Shown here piece by piece: positions 37,640 through 46,214 of a DNA stretch of 64,000 nucleotides (the first letter of the stretch is position 1; every line of letters starts with the position of its first letter). The position numbers were made by a program, and so were the translations under genes. Origin of the DNA: Pollutibacter soli (lineage in GTDB: Bacteria; Bacteroidota; Bacteroidia; Chitinophagales; Chitinophagaceae). The notes beneath the pieces are model-generated. The model ran no database searches. It had not been told where the DNA came from and saw only the letters and a program-made list of their open reading frames with translations. The stretch is from the NCBI GenBank assembly GCA_029269725.1, contig JARJHS010000005.1:1-64000 (forward strand), read 5' to 3'.

Positions 37640-37683
37640 CCAGGTATCCGATCCCCACAAGACAGCGGGGATCGGATACCTGG
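37640..37683. repeat. perfect 17-bp inverted repeat (10-nt loop)
   Basis: Arms 37640-37656 (CCAGGTATCCGATCCCC) and 37667-37683 are exact reverse complements. It lies in the 284-bp spacer between the CPBP and DoxX genes, both on the minus strand. There is no T-tract directly after either arm, so it is not a textbook terminator; it may be an interspersed palindromic repeat. Confidence 0.75.
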
Positions 37684-37760
37684 GAACTTTCGCCGAAACA
37701 CGAGTCGTGCAAACAAAAGGTACGCCGTAGAATACCTTTCTTCCCAGTCAATCTATCCTC

Positions 37761-38147
37761 CTATGCGGCAAATGCCAGTGAGTCTGCTTCTTTTGCCTGT
37801 CTGTCTACAAATACCCAGGATACCACCAACACTGCGAACATGATGATCGGGCTCATCGATCCAGCAACATCCCCCTTAGCAATATGCGCCACTGCGGCAG
37901 AGATCAGATTGAAGGTAAAGCCGGCATATGCCCATTCTTTAATCCTGCGTGGAATTGCTGGAACGAGCAAAGCCAGGGCGCCCACAAGTTTAGCAATGCC
38001 CAGTTCTATCCTGAAATAATCAGGGAACCCAAGAAACTGAAATCCTTCAGCCACTTTGGGGTTGGCGAAATAGCTGAATCCGCTGAAGAGCATCATAGCC
38101 CCAATCAGCCCTGTGGCTATCCAGTAAATAATTTTGTTTTTTTTCAT
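37761..38147 (-). CDS. DoxX-family membrane protein
   Basis: A 128-residue protein with four transmembrane helices: GLIGAMMLFSGFSYF, IAKLVGALALLVPAI, AGFTFNLISAAVAHIA and PIIMFAVLVVSWVFV. This is the DoxX-like fold found in many stress-linked membrane proteins. It is divergent from an HxlR regulator, with a clear palindromic operator in the 104-bp spacer, so it is very likely a target of that regulator. Its biochemical role is not established. Confidence 0.88.
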   Translation of the reverse strand: MKKNKIIYWIATGLIGAMMLFSGFSYFANPKVAEGFQFLGFPDYFRIELGIAKLVGALALLVPAIPRRIKEWAYAGFTFNLISAAVAHIAKGDVAGSMSPIIMFAVLVVSWVFVDRQAKEADSLAFAA

Positions 38148-38168
38148 GACTTTGGTTTTTTGAAGTCA

Positions 38169-38176
38169 CAAACTTA
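38169..38176 (-). promoter_or_regulatory. -7 box (TAAGTTTG) of the DoxX promoter
   Basis: The minus strand reads TAAGTTTG, matching the Bacteroidota -7 consensus TAnnTTTG, 22 bp before the DoxX start codon. The HxlR palindrome (38197-38226) lies just upstream, over the expected -33 region. Confidence 0.45.
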
Positions 38177-38196
38177 TGTACATTTGCTTTCCAAAG

Positions 38197-38226
38197 GATA
38201 GTACTATACAACCGTATAGCACTATC
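38197..38226. promoter_or_regulatory. palindromic operator for the HxlR regulator
   Basis: GATAGTACTATAC-AACC-GTATAGCACTATC: 13-bp arms with one mismatch, centred between the divergent DoxX and HxlR genes. Its position over both promoters and the dimeric winged-helix nature of HxlR proteins support it being the regulator's binding site. Confidence 0.7.
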
Positions 38227-38251
38227 CAATGAGAAAGTAAATTCAAAAAAT

Positions 38252-38626
38252 ATGTGTCCTGCCGATAAAAAAATCCATAATTCACAGGAATGTTCGCGTA
38301 ACATTATGCCTGTAAGAGATGCGCTCGAGGTATTAAATGGTCGTTGGAAGCTACCGATACTGATCGCATTGTCATTTGGAAAGAAAAGATTTAAAGAGAT
38401 TTCGAGAGAGATCCCCGGGATCACAGATAAGATGTTATCCAAGGAATTAAAAATGCTGGAGGCGAATGAGCTGATCAGCAGAACAGTTTATGATGATTTT
38501 CCACCGGTGGTAGAATATGACATTACTAAACACGGAGAGACACTCTGGAAAGTAATTGAAGAATTAAGAAACTGGGGCATTTCTCATCGGAAGAAGATTA
38601 TGGGGAAGAAGGTTGAAATGGTATAA
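38252..38626 (+). CDS. HxlR-family transcriptional regulator
   Basis: A 124-residue winged-helix protein: CPVRDAL-like start (CSRNIMPVRDALEVLNGRWK), LPILIALSFGKKRFKEISRE, IPGITDKMLSKELKMLEANE, and the wing RTVYDDFPPVVEYDITKHGE. The single Cys near residue 13 (and another near residue 3) is where redox-sensing members react. It controls the divergent DoxX gene, probably in response to an electrophile or redox stress. Confidence 0.93.
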   Translation: MCPADKKIHNSQECSRNIMPVRDALEVLNGRWKLPILIALSFGKKRFKEISREIPGITDKMLSKELKMLEANELISRTVYDDFPPVVEYDITKHGETLWKVIEELRNWGISHRKKIMGKKVEMV

Positions 38627-38662
38627 CGTAAATTGAATAACGTTGACCGTTATACGCAGAAC
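38627..38662. repeat. degenerate 7-bp repeat array after the HxlR gene
   Basis: Units in register of 7: CGTTGAC, CGTTATA, CGCAGAA preceded by CGTAAAT. The array starts directly after the HxlR stop codon. Part of the CGTTnAA family. Confidence 0.6.
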
Positions 38663-38863
38663 TCTTCGAATTCAGGTTTGATTAATTTTCGCGCTTGCAT
38701 TTTTACTCTTAACATTAATGTGTCGGAACTCGGTAGTGCATATCCTACACAAAATGTCGATATGCAATTACCCGCGAAAACGATCGGTGCCCGATGCCCT
38801 CTGCCAAAAAATCAGGATCGCCTATTAGCCTTTCCGAGTCAGTATTGTACCGTCAACACTCTA

Positions 38864-38891
38864 CGTGTTACGTTCAACGTTCCGCGTTTAA
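38864..38891. repeat. 7-bp repeat array (CGTTnAA family) before the carbonic anhydrase stop
   Basis: Four units: CGTGTTA, CGTTCAA, CGTTCCG, CGTTTAA. The array ends 2 bp before the stop codon of the converging carbonic anhydrase gene. Confidence 0.7.
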
Positions 38892-38893
38892 CC

Positions 38894-39397
38894 TCATAAC
38901 ATACTAACGTTTCCCCTCAGATCAAGAATGAACTTATGAATATGTAATTCATGATGATGTACTGACCTGATATGTTTTTTCAGATCATCGGCAAACTTCC
39001 TGTGCAGATCAATTTCTTTTTCGCGGTTTTTTGGATTGCCGTCGGCAAGAAAATTTTTATAGGCGCCGCAGTCTTCATGTTCCACAATATAAATGTCGCT
39101 GACCTTGTGCAGCACTTTTGCCACTTTCACATGGTCCTCAATCATTTTTTCCCATTGGGGTATGCTTGGAAATGATTTGATAGCATCGGGATTGAATTTT
39201 GATTTATTCTTTTCATAAGTGCCGCACAACGATGCTCCCGCGAGCGCAAGATGATCATAACGATTGATCAGGTTATCAAAGTGCAGAAAGTCAAGCAGGT
39301 TGTCTGTCAACCGGAGATCAATGCAACTTATTACCAGGACATTTCCTTTAGGTTGTAGGTAATCGTCATAATCGGGATAAGTTTTTGTGTCTTTCAT
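38894..39397 (-). CDS. beta-carbonic anhydrase-like protein
   Basis: A 167-residue protein from the ATG at 39397; the open frame continues upstream to 39559 without a plausible start. Zinc-site motifs of beta-carbonic anhydrases are present: SCIDLRL (Cys and the Asp-Arg dyad) and EHEDCGAY (His and second Cys). The protein is shorter than typical family members (about 200) and carries a His-rich SVHHHELHIHK segment near the C-terminus. It hydrates CO2 to bicarbonate if active. A SulP transporter lies 3 kb away on the other strand. Confidence 0.78.
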   Translation of the reverse strand: MKDTKTYPDYDDYLQPKGNVLVISCIDLRLTDNLLDFLHFDNLINRYDHLALAGASLCGTYEKNKSKFNPDAIKSFPSIPQWEKMIEDHVKVAKVLHKVSDIYIVEHEDCGAYKNFLADGNPKNREKEIDLHRKFADDLKKHIRSVHHHELHIHKFILDLRGNVSML

Positions 39398-39705
39398 TCT
39401 ATGTTTTTGAAAAATAAAAGTAAAGGAAGAAGTTGAGTATGCGGTGTTCGTTGATCGTTTTACTGTGTTCGTTATAAATTGCTGTTCTGTAGGTGGAATG
39501 GCAGAGCATGCGAATGCTGAGAGAATTTCCCGCAGATTTCCGCGGATCTGAAGACGCACAGATGATCGCAGATCAACTCTGCGTGATCAGCGTGTATTCA
39601 ATCTGCGAAAATCAGCGGGAGACCTGATCGAATTTAAAGTATCATTGCCTGGGTTGAAAATGTCAAACTGACCAGCAATAAATTAACCTGGTTTGAATTT
39701 CATAA

Positions 39706-39740
39706 CGAAAAATGAACAACGATGAACGAACAACGCAGGA
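39706..39740. repeat. degenerate 7-bp repeat array
   Basis: CGATGAA, CGAACAA, CGCAGGA in register, preceded by a 14-bp double unit. A worn copy of the CGTTnAA family. Confidence 0.5.
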
Positions 39741-39937
39741 TTAAAAGAACTGCTGTTACTCAGCACATTTGAATTTCAGAACTATGAGCGAACAACAATT
39801 AACTGTGAACTATTTTGTTAAATTTTCCGGATAATCGATTCAGCTATACCTACTGGAAGCCTTATCCGATAAGAGTTTCATGCCGGAGATTAAAGTATTC
39901 CGATTTAACATTTTCTAATCTTTTGAGAGTTCTGACC

Positions 39938-39945
39938 TATATTTG
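39938..39945 (+). promoter_or_regulatory. -7 box (TATATTTG) of the two-component operon
   Basis: A perfect TAnnTTTG match 57 bp before the response regulator ATG. A clear -33 TTTG at the usual spacing was not found. Confidence 0.4.
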
Positions 39946-40002
39946 AACGACAACCATCGTTATTAAAATAAAATTAAAATACGGCGTTTAGCCCTGAACG
40001 TT

Positions 40003-40722
40003 ATGACTGCTTCGAATAAAATTCTACTGGTTGAAGATGAAGTAAACGTTGTTTCCTTTATTAAGAAGGGTCTTTCTGAAGAAGGGTTCCTGGTAGATGT
40101 TGCAATGAATGGAGAACAGGGTCAGAAAATGGCGCTGCAATACCGGTACGACCTGATTATACTGGACATCATGCTGCCTGGTATCAATGGTCTTGATATC
40201 TGCAGGGAAATTCGTAAACAGCAGATCACAACGCCGATCCTGTTTTTAACCGCCTTAGGAACTGCTGAGAATATTGTTATTGGTCTTGATCGCGGAGCAG
40301 ACGACTACCTGGTAAAACCATTCAAGTTTATCGAATTGCTTGCCCGAATCAAAGCCATCCTGAGAAGAAGAAATACCAACCTCCAGGCTCAACAGCAGCG
40401 CGAAGAAAGTAAGTACACGATCGGTGACCTGGAACTGGACGATTATACTAAGACAGTTAAACGTGGACAAGAGTTCGTCACACTTACCACTACGGAGTAT
40501 AAACTTCTTTTATTATTCCTGAAAAATCAACGTCGCGTCCTTTCACGTACGGAAATACTGGAGGCCGTATGGGACGTTAATTTTAATATAGGTACTAATG
40601 TTGTTGATGTGTATGTAAACTATCTTCGCAAAAAAGTCGATAAATCGCACGACAACAAATTAATTCATACAGTAGTGGGTATGGGTTATGTATTAAAGGA
40701 AGTGTATGAAAAGTCAAGCTAA
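40003..40722 (+). CDS. OmpR/PhoB-family response regulator
   Basis: A 239-residue regulator. The receiver has EDE at 11-13, phospho-acceptor Asp55 in LDIMLPG, Thr in FLTALG and Lys in LVKPF. The C-terminal winged helix (about 135-235) ends with VVDVYVNYLRKKVD and TVVGMGYVL. The sensor kinase gene begins 17 bp before this gene's stop. The downstream USP-like and SulP genes are possible targets. The regulon cannot be read from sequence alone. Confidence 0.96.
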   Translation: MTASNKILLVEDEVNVVSFIKKGLSEEGFLVDVAMNGEQGQKMALQYRYDLIILDIMLPGINGLDICREIRKQQITTPILFLTALGTAENIVIGLDRGADDYLVKPFKFIELLARIKAILRRRNTNLQAQQQREESKYTIGDLELDDYTKTVKRGQEFVTLTTTEYKLLLLFLKNQRRVLSRTEILEAVWDVNFNIGTNVVDVYVNYLRKKVDKSHDNKLIHTVVGMGYVLKEVYEKSS

Positions 40723-42097
40723 AATTGCGCTTCTCTTTTTTGGTTTCAGTATTTCTATCATCCTGCTCATCAGTGCGTTTGTTTATTATTTTTCTGCGCG
40801 ACATTTCTATACTGAGTTTAATGTCAGGCTGAAGATCAGGGCCGTAGTTGCAGCAAAAGCGGTGCTGGATGTGGAAGATGAACGCACGCCCGCATATCGG
40901 GAGATACGTGAGCAACATCTCGAGCGACTTCCTGACGAAAAGGAGTTCTTTTTTCCTATTGCTTCTCCTGCTGGTTTAAAAGAAAAAGCAAAAGCTTTAA
41001 AACTTCCGGAAGTATTTTTTGATGACCTGATTCAGAAAGGCAATTCCACCTATCGCGATAACAATACTCTTTTTACAGGGTTGAAATACCAGAGTGACAA
41101 AGGTACTTATGCAGTGATCGTTTCGGCAAGTAATAAATTTTACAGGGAGCATCAATCTTATTTACAGAAAGTACTGATTGGAGCAGTAGTACTTGCAACG
41201 CTTCTCACATTCATGATCGCGGTTATTTTTTCCCGGAAGGTGTTTGATCCCGTGCGACAGATTACGCAGAAGGTGAAAGAGATCAGTTCTGAAAACATGC
41301 ACCTCCGGGTAGAGAAGAAAAATTACAGTGATGAGATCAGCGATCTTGTGGTTACTTTCAATCATATGCTGGACAGGCTGGAAACAGCTTTTGCCACACA
41401 GAATAATTTCATCAGCAATGCTTCGCATGAGCTGAGTACTCCGTTAACGGCAATTATAGGAGAAGCCGAAGTAACGCTGAGTAAGGAACGTGCAGCGGCA
41501 GACTATAAAGATTCTCTTCAGGTGATCCTCAACGAAGCGGAGCGCCTAGAAAAAGTTACACGATCTTTGCTATTCCTTGCACAAACAGGATTTGACGGTA
41601 AAAAACAATCCATGGACAGGATCCGTGCAGATCAGATCATTTGGGATGTTAAGGAGACTATGGACCGCTTGGTTCCTGGCAATAAAATCATTATCGATCT
41701 CGCACTGATCCCGGATAGTCCCGAGAAATTAAAGGTTCGGGGAAATATGCAGTTGCTTCACTTAGCAATTTCTAATATCGTAAGCAATGCGATAAAGTAT
41801 TCCGGTAATAAACCCGTTAAAATTTCCATCGGCACTGGAAATCAGCATGTCATTATTGTTGTGAAAGATGAAGGTATCGGTATTCCTTCTTCAGAATTAA
41901 AATACATTTACGACCCCTTTTTTCGTGCATCCAATACAAAACAGTATGAAGGTTTTGGTATCGGACTGCCTCTCTCCCGAAATATAATTCGCCTCCATGG
42001 CGGTGTGTTACAGGTTGATGCTGAGATCAATAAAGGCACAACTGTACAGATCAGTCTTCCACTCTTCAAGCCGGAAACATCAACCGTAGTGATATAG
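40706..42097 (+). CDS. sensor histidine kinase
   Basis: A 463-residue kinase with the classical layout: transmembrane helix 1 (about 8-28), a periplasmic domain of about 120 residues, helix 2 (about 155-175), HAMP (SRKVFDPVRQITQKVKEIS), dimerisation domain with His241 in NASHELSTPLTAI, and the HATPase boxes NIVSNAIKY, DEGIGIP and GFGIGLPLSRNI. It overlaps the response regulator by 17 bp. Periplasmic sensing is likely; the ligand is unknown. Confidence 0.96.
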   Translation: MKSQAKIALLFFGFSISIILLISAFVYYFSARHFYTEFNVRLKIRAVVAAKAVLDVEDERTPAYREIREQHLERLPDEKEFFFPIASPAGLKEKAKALKLPEVFFDDLIQKGNSTYRDNNTLFTGLKYQSDKGTYAVIVSASNKFYREHQSYLQKVLIGAVVLATLLTFMIAVIFSRKVFDPVRQITQKVKEISSENMHLRVEKKNYSDEISDLVVTFNHMLDRLETAFATQNNFISNASHELSTPLTAIIGEAEVTLSKERAAADYKDSLQVILNEAERLEKVTRSLLFLAQTGFDGKKQSMDRIRADQIIWDVKETMDRLVPGNKIIIDLALIPDSPEKLKVRGNMQLLHLAISNIVSNAIKYSGNKPVKISIGTGNQHVIIVVKDEGIGIPSSELKYIYDPFFRASNTKQYEGFGIGLPLSRNIIRLHGGVLQVDAEINKGTTVQISLPLFKPETSTVVI

Positions 42098-42233
42098 CGG
42101 TATAGTATAGGCGAAAATTAATATTTTCTTAAAATGATCTGATAATGTTCTTATAAAGGATATAATAACATTTTAATTTTTCTCACATCAGTTCTTAAAA
42201 TGCGGCATATAGTATTGCATTCAAATTCCCGAT

Positions 42234-42713
42234 ATGGCGCGTACACTACTGATTCCTACAGATTTTTCAATTGAGTCATTGATGATGCTGAAATATGCTT
42301 CAACAGTTTCTGAGTTTGATAAATTGAATATTGTATTTATTCATTGTACGAGACTAACTGATTCCATAACAGACCTGATGTTTTATTCTCCTCAAAGGAT
42401 ACTTGAGCCGTTGATGTCGGACGATTTTCACGAAGCCTGTAACATTGTCAAAAATAAATTCCCCAAAAAATTTCTTTCTATACAGGTTAAACTTTTTCAC
42501 GGTTTTACAAAGTCTGCATTTATTCAGTTCCTTGAAGCGAACAATATCGATGAAGCTATTATTCCTGCCAAGTATAAGCTGATCCTGCCTAAAAGCAGTT
42601 TCGATCCTGTGCCATTCATTCTTCGTATTGACATGCCGATCCGCCAGGTCGATTGGGATCCTCAGCGGGCACACCCGGAAAGAAACAGGATCGCGGAGTT
42701 GTTCCTCGATTAA
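42234..42713 (+). CDS. universal-stress-protein-like protein
   Basis: A 159-residue protein beginning with MARTLLIPTDFSIESLMMLK, the first strand and helix of the UspA fold, then VFIHCTRL. The usual ATP-binding G-x2-G-x9-G(S/T) motif at the C-terminus is missing, so it resembles non-ATP-binding members. It precedes the SulP gene by 23 bp and is probably co-transcribed with it. Confidence 0.65.
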   Translation: MARTLLIPTDFSIESLMMLKYASTVSEFDKLNIVFIHCTRLTDSITDLMFYSPQRILEPLMSDDFHEACNIVKNKFPKKFLSIQVKLFHGFTKSAFIQFLEANNIDEAIIPAKYKLILPKSSFDPVPFILRIDMPIRQVDWDPQRAHPERNRIAELFLD

Positions 42714-42736
42714 AAGCGATAAATACCGAAAACATC

Positions 42737-44155
42737 ATGAAGACATTACAGAAACAGACAACCGTTCTCGAACGGCTTAAATTATTCTTCACGTTTTTTG
42801 ACAGCCGATGGGAAGACCTCACGCGACAGAACTGGAAGACGACAGTTTATCGGGATTTCAGTGCAGGACTTATTGTGGCGATGACAGCGATTCCAATGGC
42901 CATGGGTTTTGCTATGGCGATGGGTATGCGACCTGAGCAGGGCATCATCGCAGGCGCTCTTGCATGTATCGTCGGACGAACATTCGGGGGTTCCAAATAC
43001 CAGGTATATGGACCAACAGCCGCATTTATTCCTTTGCTTGCAGCACTTTATTTAAAGTATGGAGACGCGGGGGGAGGGTCTGCGGCACAGGCGCATGGTA
43101 TGCTGGTGACAGTGTCCATTGCCGCTGGAATTATTTTGATGATTCTGGGGCTGCTGGGCTTTGGGAAATATGCAAAGCTGGTGCCGAATTCAATCATTGT
43201 TGGCTTCACCGTTGGTATTGCGTTCGCCATTGCATTTACCAACCTGGAAGACATTCTTGGTATTGAAAGTTTTAAAGTTATTCTTGGCCAGGATGAAGAT
43301 ATCCGGGGTGGATTGATGAATCATATCTCTACCGCTTTTGGTAATCTTTATAAAATAAATATCTGGTCGGTACTGATAGGGGTGACCACATTTCTAATGG
43401 CGCGTTATCTGTTAAAAATCTCCATATTTATTCCTGCGCCATTGCTTGCAATGGCTTCCATGACGTTAGTGTCTGCAACCCTGTTTAAAGACAAAGGAAT
43501 TCTCCTGGTGAAAGATATTTACGGATCCATTCCGAATAATTTCTTTGTATTCACCGGGCCATCGATGCCTGAGATTACATTCGGTGTTGCGATGGATGTG
43601 TTATACTTCGTGTTTGGGATCGTATTTGTTTCCGGGGTCGAAAGCATTTTATGTTCGTCTATGGCTGACCGTTTGGCGAACAACAAAAGAACGCCCTTCA
43701 ATCCCGACAAAGAATTCTGGGGGCAGGGTCTTGTACAGATCGTAACGCCCCTGGTCAATGGTTTTCCATGTACAGGTGCGCTTGCCCGCACTGCAACCAG
43801 CATTAAGGCCGGTGCCATGACGCCGATGGCTGGTTATTTTAAAGGTGTCCTCAAACTGGTGCTTGCCTACTATGTAGCTCCGTACCTGGAGCTGATCCCG
43901 ATGGCTTGTATTGGTGGTATCCTTGTTTGGGTGGCCAGCAATATGATCAAGCCTTCGGAGATCGGTGAAATCAAATCACACGGAAAGTTTGAATTTTCGA
44001 TGATGGTATACACTGCAGTGATGGTGCCGCTTACCGATTTTCTTACCGGCGTTCTCTCTGCTCTCGTCATCTACTTTATAGTTCAACGATTCTTTATCCG
44101 AAAGAAAAGATCGGTGTCTGTACCACGAACCAGGAAAACAGTCCAGGAAGTTTAA
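42737..44155 (+). CDS. SulP-family anion transporter
   Basis: A 472-residue transporter started at the ATG at 42737; the longer frame overlaps the upstream gene without reason. SulP core features: RDFSAGLIVAMTAIPMAMGF (helix 1), a second repeat unit, FGGSKYQVYGPTAAF (substrate loop on helix 3), and about 12-14 helices. It ends soon after the last helix with a basic tail and lacks the cytoplasmic STAS domain found in most SulP proteins. Possible substrates are bicarbonate or sulfate; the nearby carbonic anhydrase makes bicarbonate attractive. A strong terminator follows at 44180. Confidence 0.93.
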   Translation: MKTLQKQTTVLERLKLFFTFFDSRWEDLTRQNWKTTVYRDFSAGLIVAMTAIPMAMGFAMAMGMRPEQGIIAGALACIVGRTFGGSKYQVYGPTAAFIPLLAALYLKYGDAGGGSAAQAHGMLVTVSIAAGIILMILGLLGFGKYAKLVPNSIIVGFTVGIAFAIAFTNLEDILGIESFKVILGQDEDIRGGLMNHISTAFGNLYKINIWSVLIGVTTFLMARYLLKISIFIPAPLLAMASMTLVSATLFKDKGILLVKDIYGSIPNNFFVFTGPSMPEITFGVAMDVLYFVFGIVFVSGVESILCSSMADRLANNKRTPFNPDKEFWGQGLVQIVTPLVNGFPCTGALARTATSIKAGAMTPMAGYFKGVLKLVLAYYVAPYLELIPMACIGGILVWVASNMIKPSEIGEIKSHGKFEFSMMVYTAVMVPLTDFLTGVLSALVIYFIVQRFFIRKKRSVSVPRTRKTVQEV

Positions 44156-44179
44156 TGTCAGCTTTCTGGATGTTTTCGC

Positions 44180-44208
44180 GGTCCCGCATAGCGGGACCAT
44201 TTTTTTTG
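44180..44208 (+). terminator. intrinsic terminator after the SulP gene
   Basis: GGTCCCGC-ATA-GCGGGACC, a perfect 8-bp GC-rich stem followed by ATTTTTTTTT; 24 bp after the stop codon. Confidence 0.9.
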
Positions 44209-44220
44209 AAGTATGGTCTA

Positions 44221-44262
44221 CGTTAAACGTAAAACGTTGAACGTAGAACGTAGAACGCAGAA
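44221..44262. repeat. 7-bp repeat array, six units (CGTTnAA family)
   Basis: CGTTAAA, CGTAAAA, CGTTGAA, CGTAGAA, CGTAGAA, CGCAGAA in perfect 7-bp register, directly after the SulP terminator. Confidence 0.85.
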
Positions 44263-44340
44263 CCTGCTGGTGCAAAGGGTTTTGATATCTGCCGCTAATG
44301 CTGATTGTATTTTGACAACAGGCCGGCATCGGAAAGCCAA

Positions 44341-44375
44341 CGTTTAACGTTTAACGTTATACGTTCAACGTTAAA
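44341..44375. repeat. 7-bp repeat array, five units, overlapping a stop codon
   Basis: CGTTTAA, CGTTTAA, CGTTATA, CGTTCAA, CGTTAAA; the last unit contains the stop codon of the minus-strand gene ending at 44371. Confidence 0.85.
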
Positions 44376-45984
44376 ACTTTACCTGCATCACCGCCACTTC
44401 CATTTCCTTGTGTCCACGTTCGAAACCGTGATACAGGCAAGCCATAATTGTATTGTCAGATGTGTTGAAAAATGATTGCGGAATAACGGCAAACTCCTGC
44501 AGGTCTTCAGAGAATTCAATAAACTTTCCCTGCACTTCTTTTCCGGAGTCGTCGTAGGAGTTGAATCGAAATCCTTGTTTCAACTCTTTTTTCTTAAGAC
44601 CGTTGTCTGCGAGTGTGCCAACAAATAGTTTGTTTTCACGGTAAAGAGCAATCGCGCCGGCAGATGTCGTTAATGCTTCCTGGTTCATGCTGCTGTTATC
44701 GATCGCTCTGCTCCAACGGACTTTTCCTTCCGTGTCGATATAACAAAATACCGTCATTCCATATTCTGTATAATAACTGTTCATTGCTCCAGTGGTTCCT
44801 CTTGATACTACTACCGTTGATACAGACTGACCTAATGCATAAATGCCGCCATCACTCCTGCGCGTGATCTTCGCTAAGGAAGCACTTCTGATACCCCGAC
44901 CTTTTTTAATGTCTTTTTCACCAATTTCTTTTAACAACATTTCATTACTGAAATCCTGCTGATCCTGGACTGTAATCGCTAATGTATGTGGATCGAATTT
45001 GGCTGTGTAAATGCCGTGACCACCGGCATCTTTATTTCTGTTGTTGTCAGAATACATAGAAATGACTGTCGGCCTTTCTTTTGCATCAAGTGTAAAAGAA
45101 GGCTTCAACATGGATTTGCCTGGGGCACCGATTTCTTTCGTTTGCACTTTACCGTCGGCAGTATTGATCGCGTGCATTTCGAAATTAAAATTGTCATCCT
45201 CTTTCGCCTCTTTACGATCGGCCCTGCTTTTAGGTGTCCTCGTTAAAACATACACGATACCATTGTTTCCGAGTTCAAAATCCGAAAGAGTAGCACCTTT
45301 TTCGCGAATGGGAACAGAAGCTTTTACTTCATTCAGTTTGTTGAGGTCCTTATCAAAAAGACGAAGTATAAGATTATATCCATCTTTTTCACCATCATGC
45401 ATGATCATTACCAGTTTAGACGAATCACTGCAGATCCGGAACCTGAATTCATCGCGTACAGCCAGCTTGTTACGTCCGTTAATGATTGTGCCGGATTGCC
45501 AGATTGTTCCACCTGAACTTTGGCCATGCGTAAAGTCACCGATATCAATCGCAGTTTTGCCGATTGGTTTCAGGTTGCCATCAAAGAATCGTGCGTATAC
45601 CGGAAAAGATTTCTTAGTACTCTTTCCTTTGATGGTGTAAAATCCTGCAACCCGGTTTCCCCATTGAAATACATCTGTAAAAATGATTTTGTCTTCATCA
45701 AGACCGTCCGCCACGAGGGGATTCAAATAAACAGTTCCTTTATTTCCAAGATTGTTTATAGCATATTTGCGGATATTGGTGCGAATATTATTATTGAAAT
45801 CTGATGCCTTCCCATAATCACTTTCAACGACCAGGTAACTGTTGTTCAACGCACCGACTGCGTTTTCAATTGCAGAAGTTCTTTTTTGAAGCATTTCCTC
45901 TGGCATTCCGAATTTTGCTGTTTGCGCAACAGCAACCGATGACACAAATCCCAGTGCAGAAATTAAAATTGATGATTTTTTCAT
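44371..45984 (-). CDS. secreted protein of unknown function
   Basis: A 537-residue protein with a signal peptide cleaved after AVAQ (residue 21). I do not recognise the family. The body is rich in beta-strands with repeated pieces such as RFRICSDSSKLVMIMHDGEK and RPTVISMYSDNNRNKDAG, suggesting a beta-propeller. There is no catalytic motif I can name and no membrane anchor. It converges on the SulP gene and is monocistronic. Its stop codon lies within a 7-bp repeat array. Confidence 0.85.
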   Translation of the reverse strand: MKKSSILISALGFVSSVAVAQTAKFGMPEEMLQKRTSAIENAVGALNNSYLVVESDYGKASDFNNNIRTNIRKYAINNLGNKGTVYLNPLVADGLDEDKIIFTDVFQWGNRVAGFYTIKGKSTKKSFPVYARFFDGNLKPIGKTAIDIGDFTHGQSSGGTIWQSGTIINGRNKLAVRDEFRFRICSDSSKLVMIMHDGEKDGYNLILRLFDKDLNKLNEVKASVPIREKGATLSDFELGNNGIVYVLTRTPKSRADRKEAKEDDNFNFEMHAINTADGKVQTKEIGAPGKSMLKPSFTLDAKERPTVISMYSDNNRNKDAGGHGIYTAKFDPHTLAITVQDQQDFSNEMLLKEIGEKDIKKGRGIRSASLAKITRRSDGGIYALGQSVSTVVVSRGTTGAMNSYYTEYGMTVFCYIDTEGKVRWSRAIDNSSMNQEALTTSAGAIALYRENKLFVGTLADNGLKKKELKQGFRFNSYDDSGKEVQGKFIEFSEDLQEFAVIPQSFFNTSDNTIMACLYHGFERGHKEMEVAVMQVKF

Positions 45985-46214
45985 GTAGTGATTTTTTGAT
46001 TAGCGCGACGCCAGGTGTAATATTTTCTGACAGTGGCTACAAAGCCTTGTAATGATTTTTAAATAATCGTCGCAAGGTAAAATTTTATTGTATGAGAGGA
46101 CTATTAAATTATTTATTGTCAATAGATTGCGGAAATATTTTTTCTGTTATTGCTGCGAATTTTGATTATCGGGTCGGTATATTCGGATATCAATTGCATT
46201 CTATATTTTAAAAG

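Larger units (their letters stand above)
39398..40002. other. intergenic region before the OmpR-type two-component system
   Basis: No supported gene. Contains a degenerate 7-bp repeat array at 39706-39740 and a promoter box at 39938-39945. Short runs such as GATCGCAGATCAACTCTGCG near 39564 are imperfect inverted repeats of uncertain meaning. Confidence 0.4.

Noticed and set aside
37482-37751. Minus-strand frame of 89 codons between CPBP and DoxX genes
   Set aside because: It spans the perfect inverted repeat and shows no protein-like motif or signal.
38633-38899. Plus-strand frame of 88 codons between HxlR and carbonic anhydrase genes
   Set aside because: It consists largely of 7-bp repeat units and overlaps the end of the carbonic anhydrase gene.
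44221-44375. 7-bp arrays as CRISPR repeats or integrase sites
   Set aside because: Units are too short, have no spacers, and recur at many gene ends.
45041-45640. 199-codon antisense frame within the 537-residue secreted protein gene
   Set aside because: The opposite strand has a signal peptide and codon pattern of a real gene; this one has neither.
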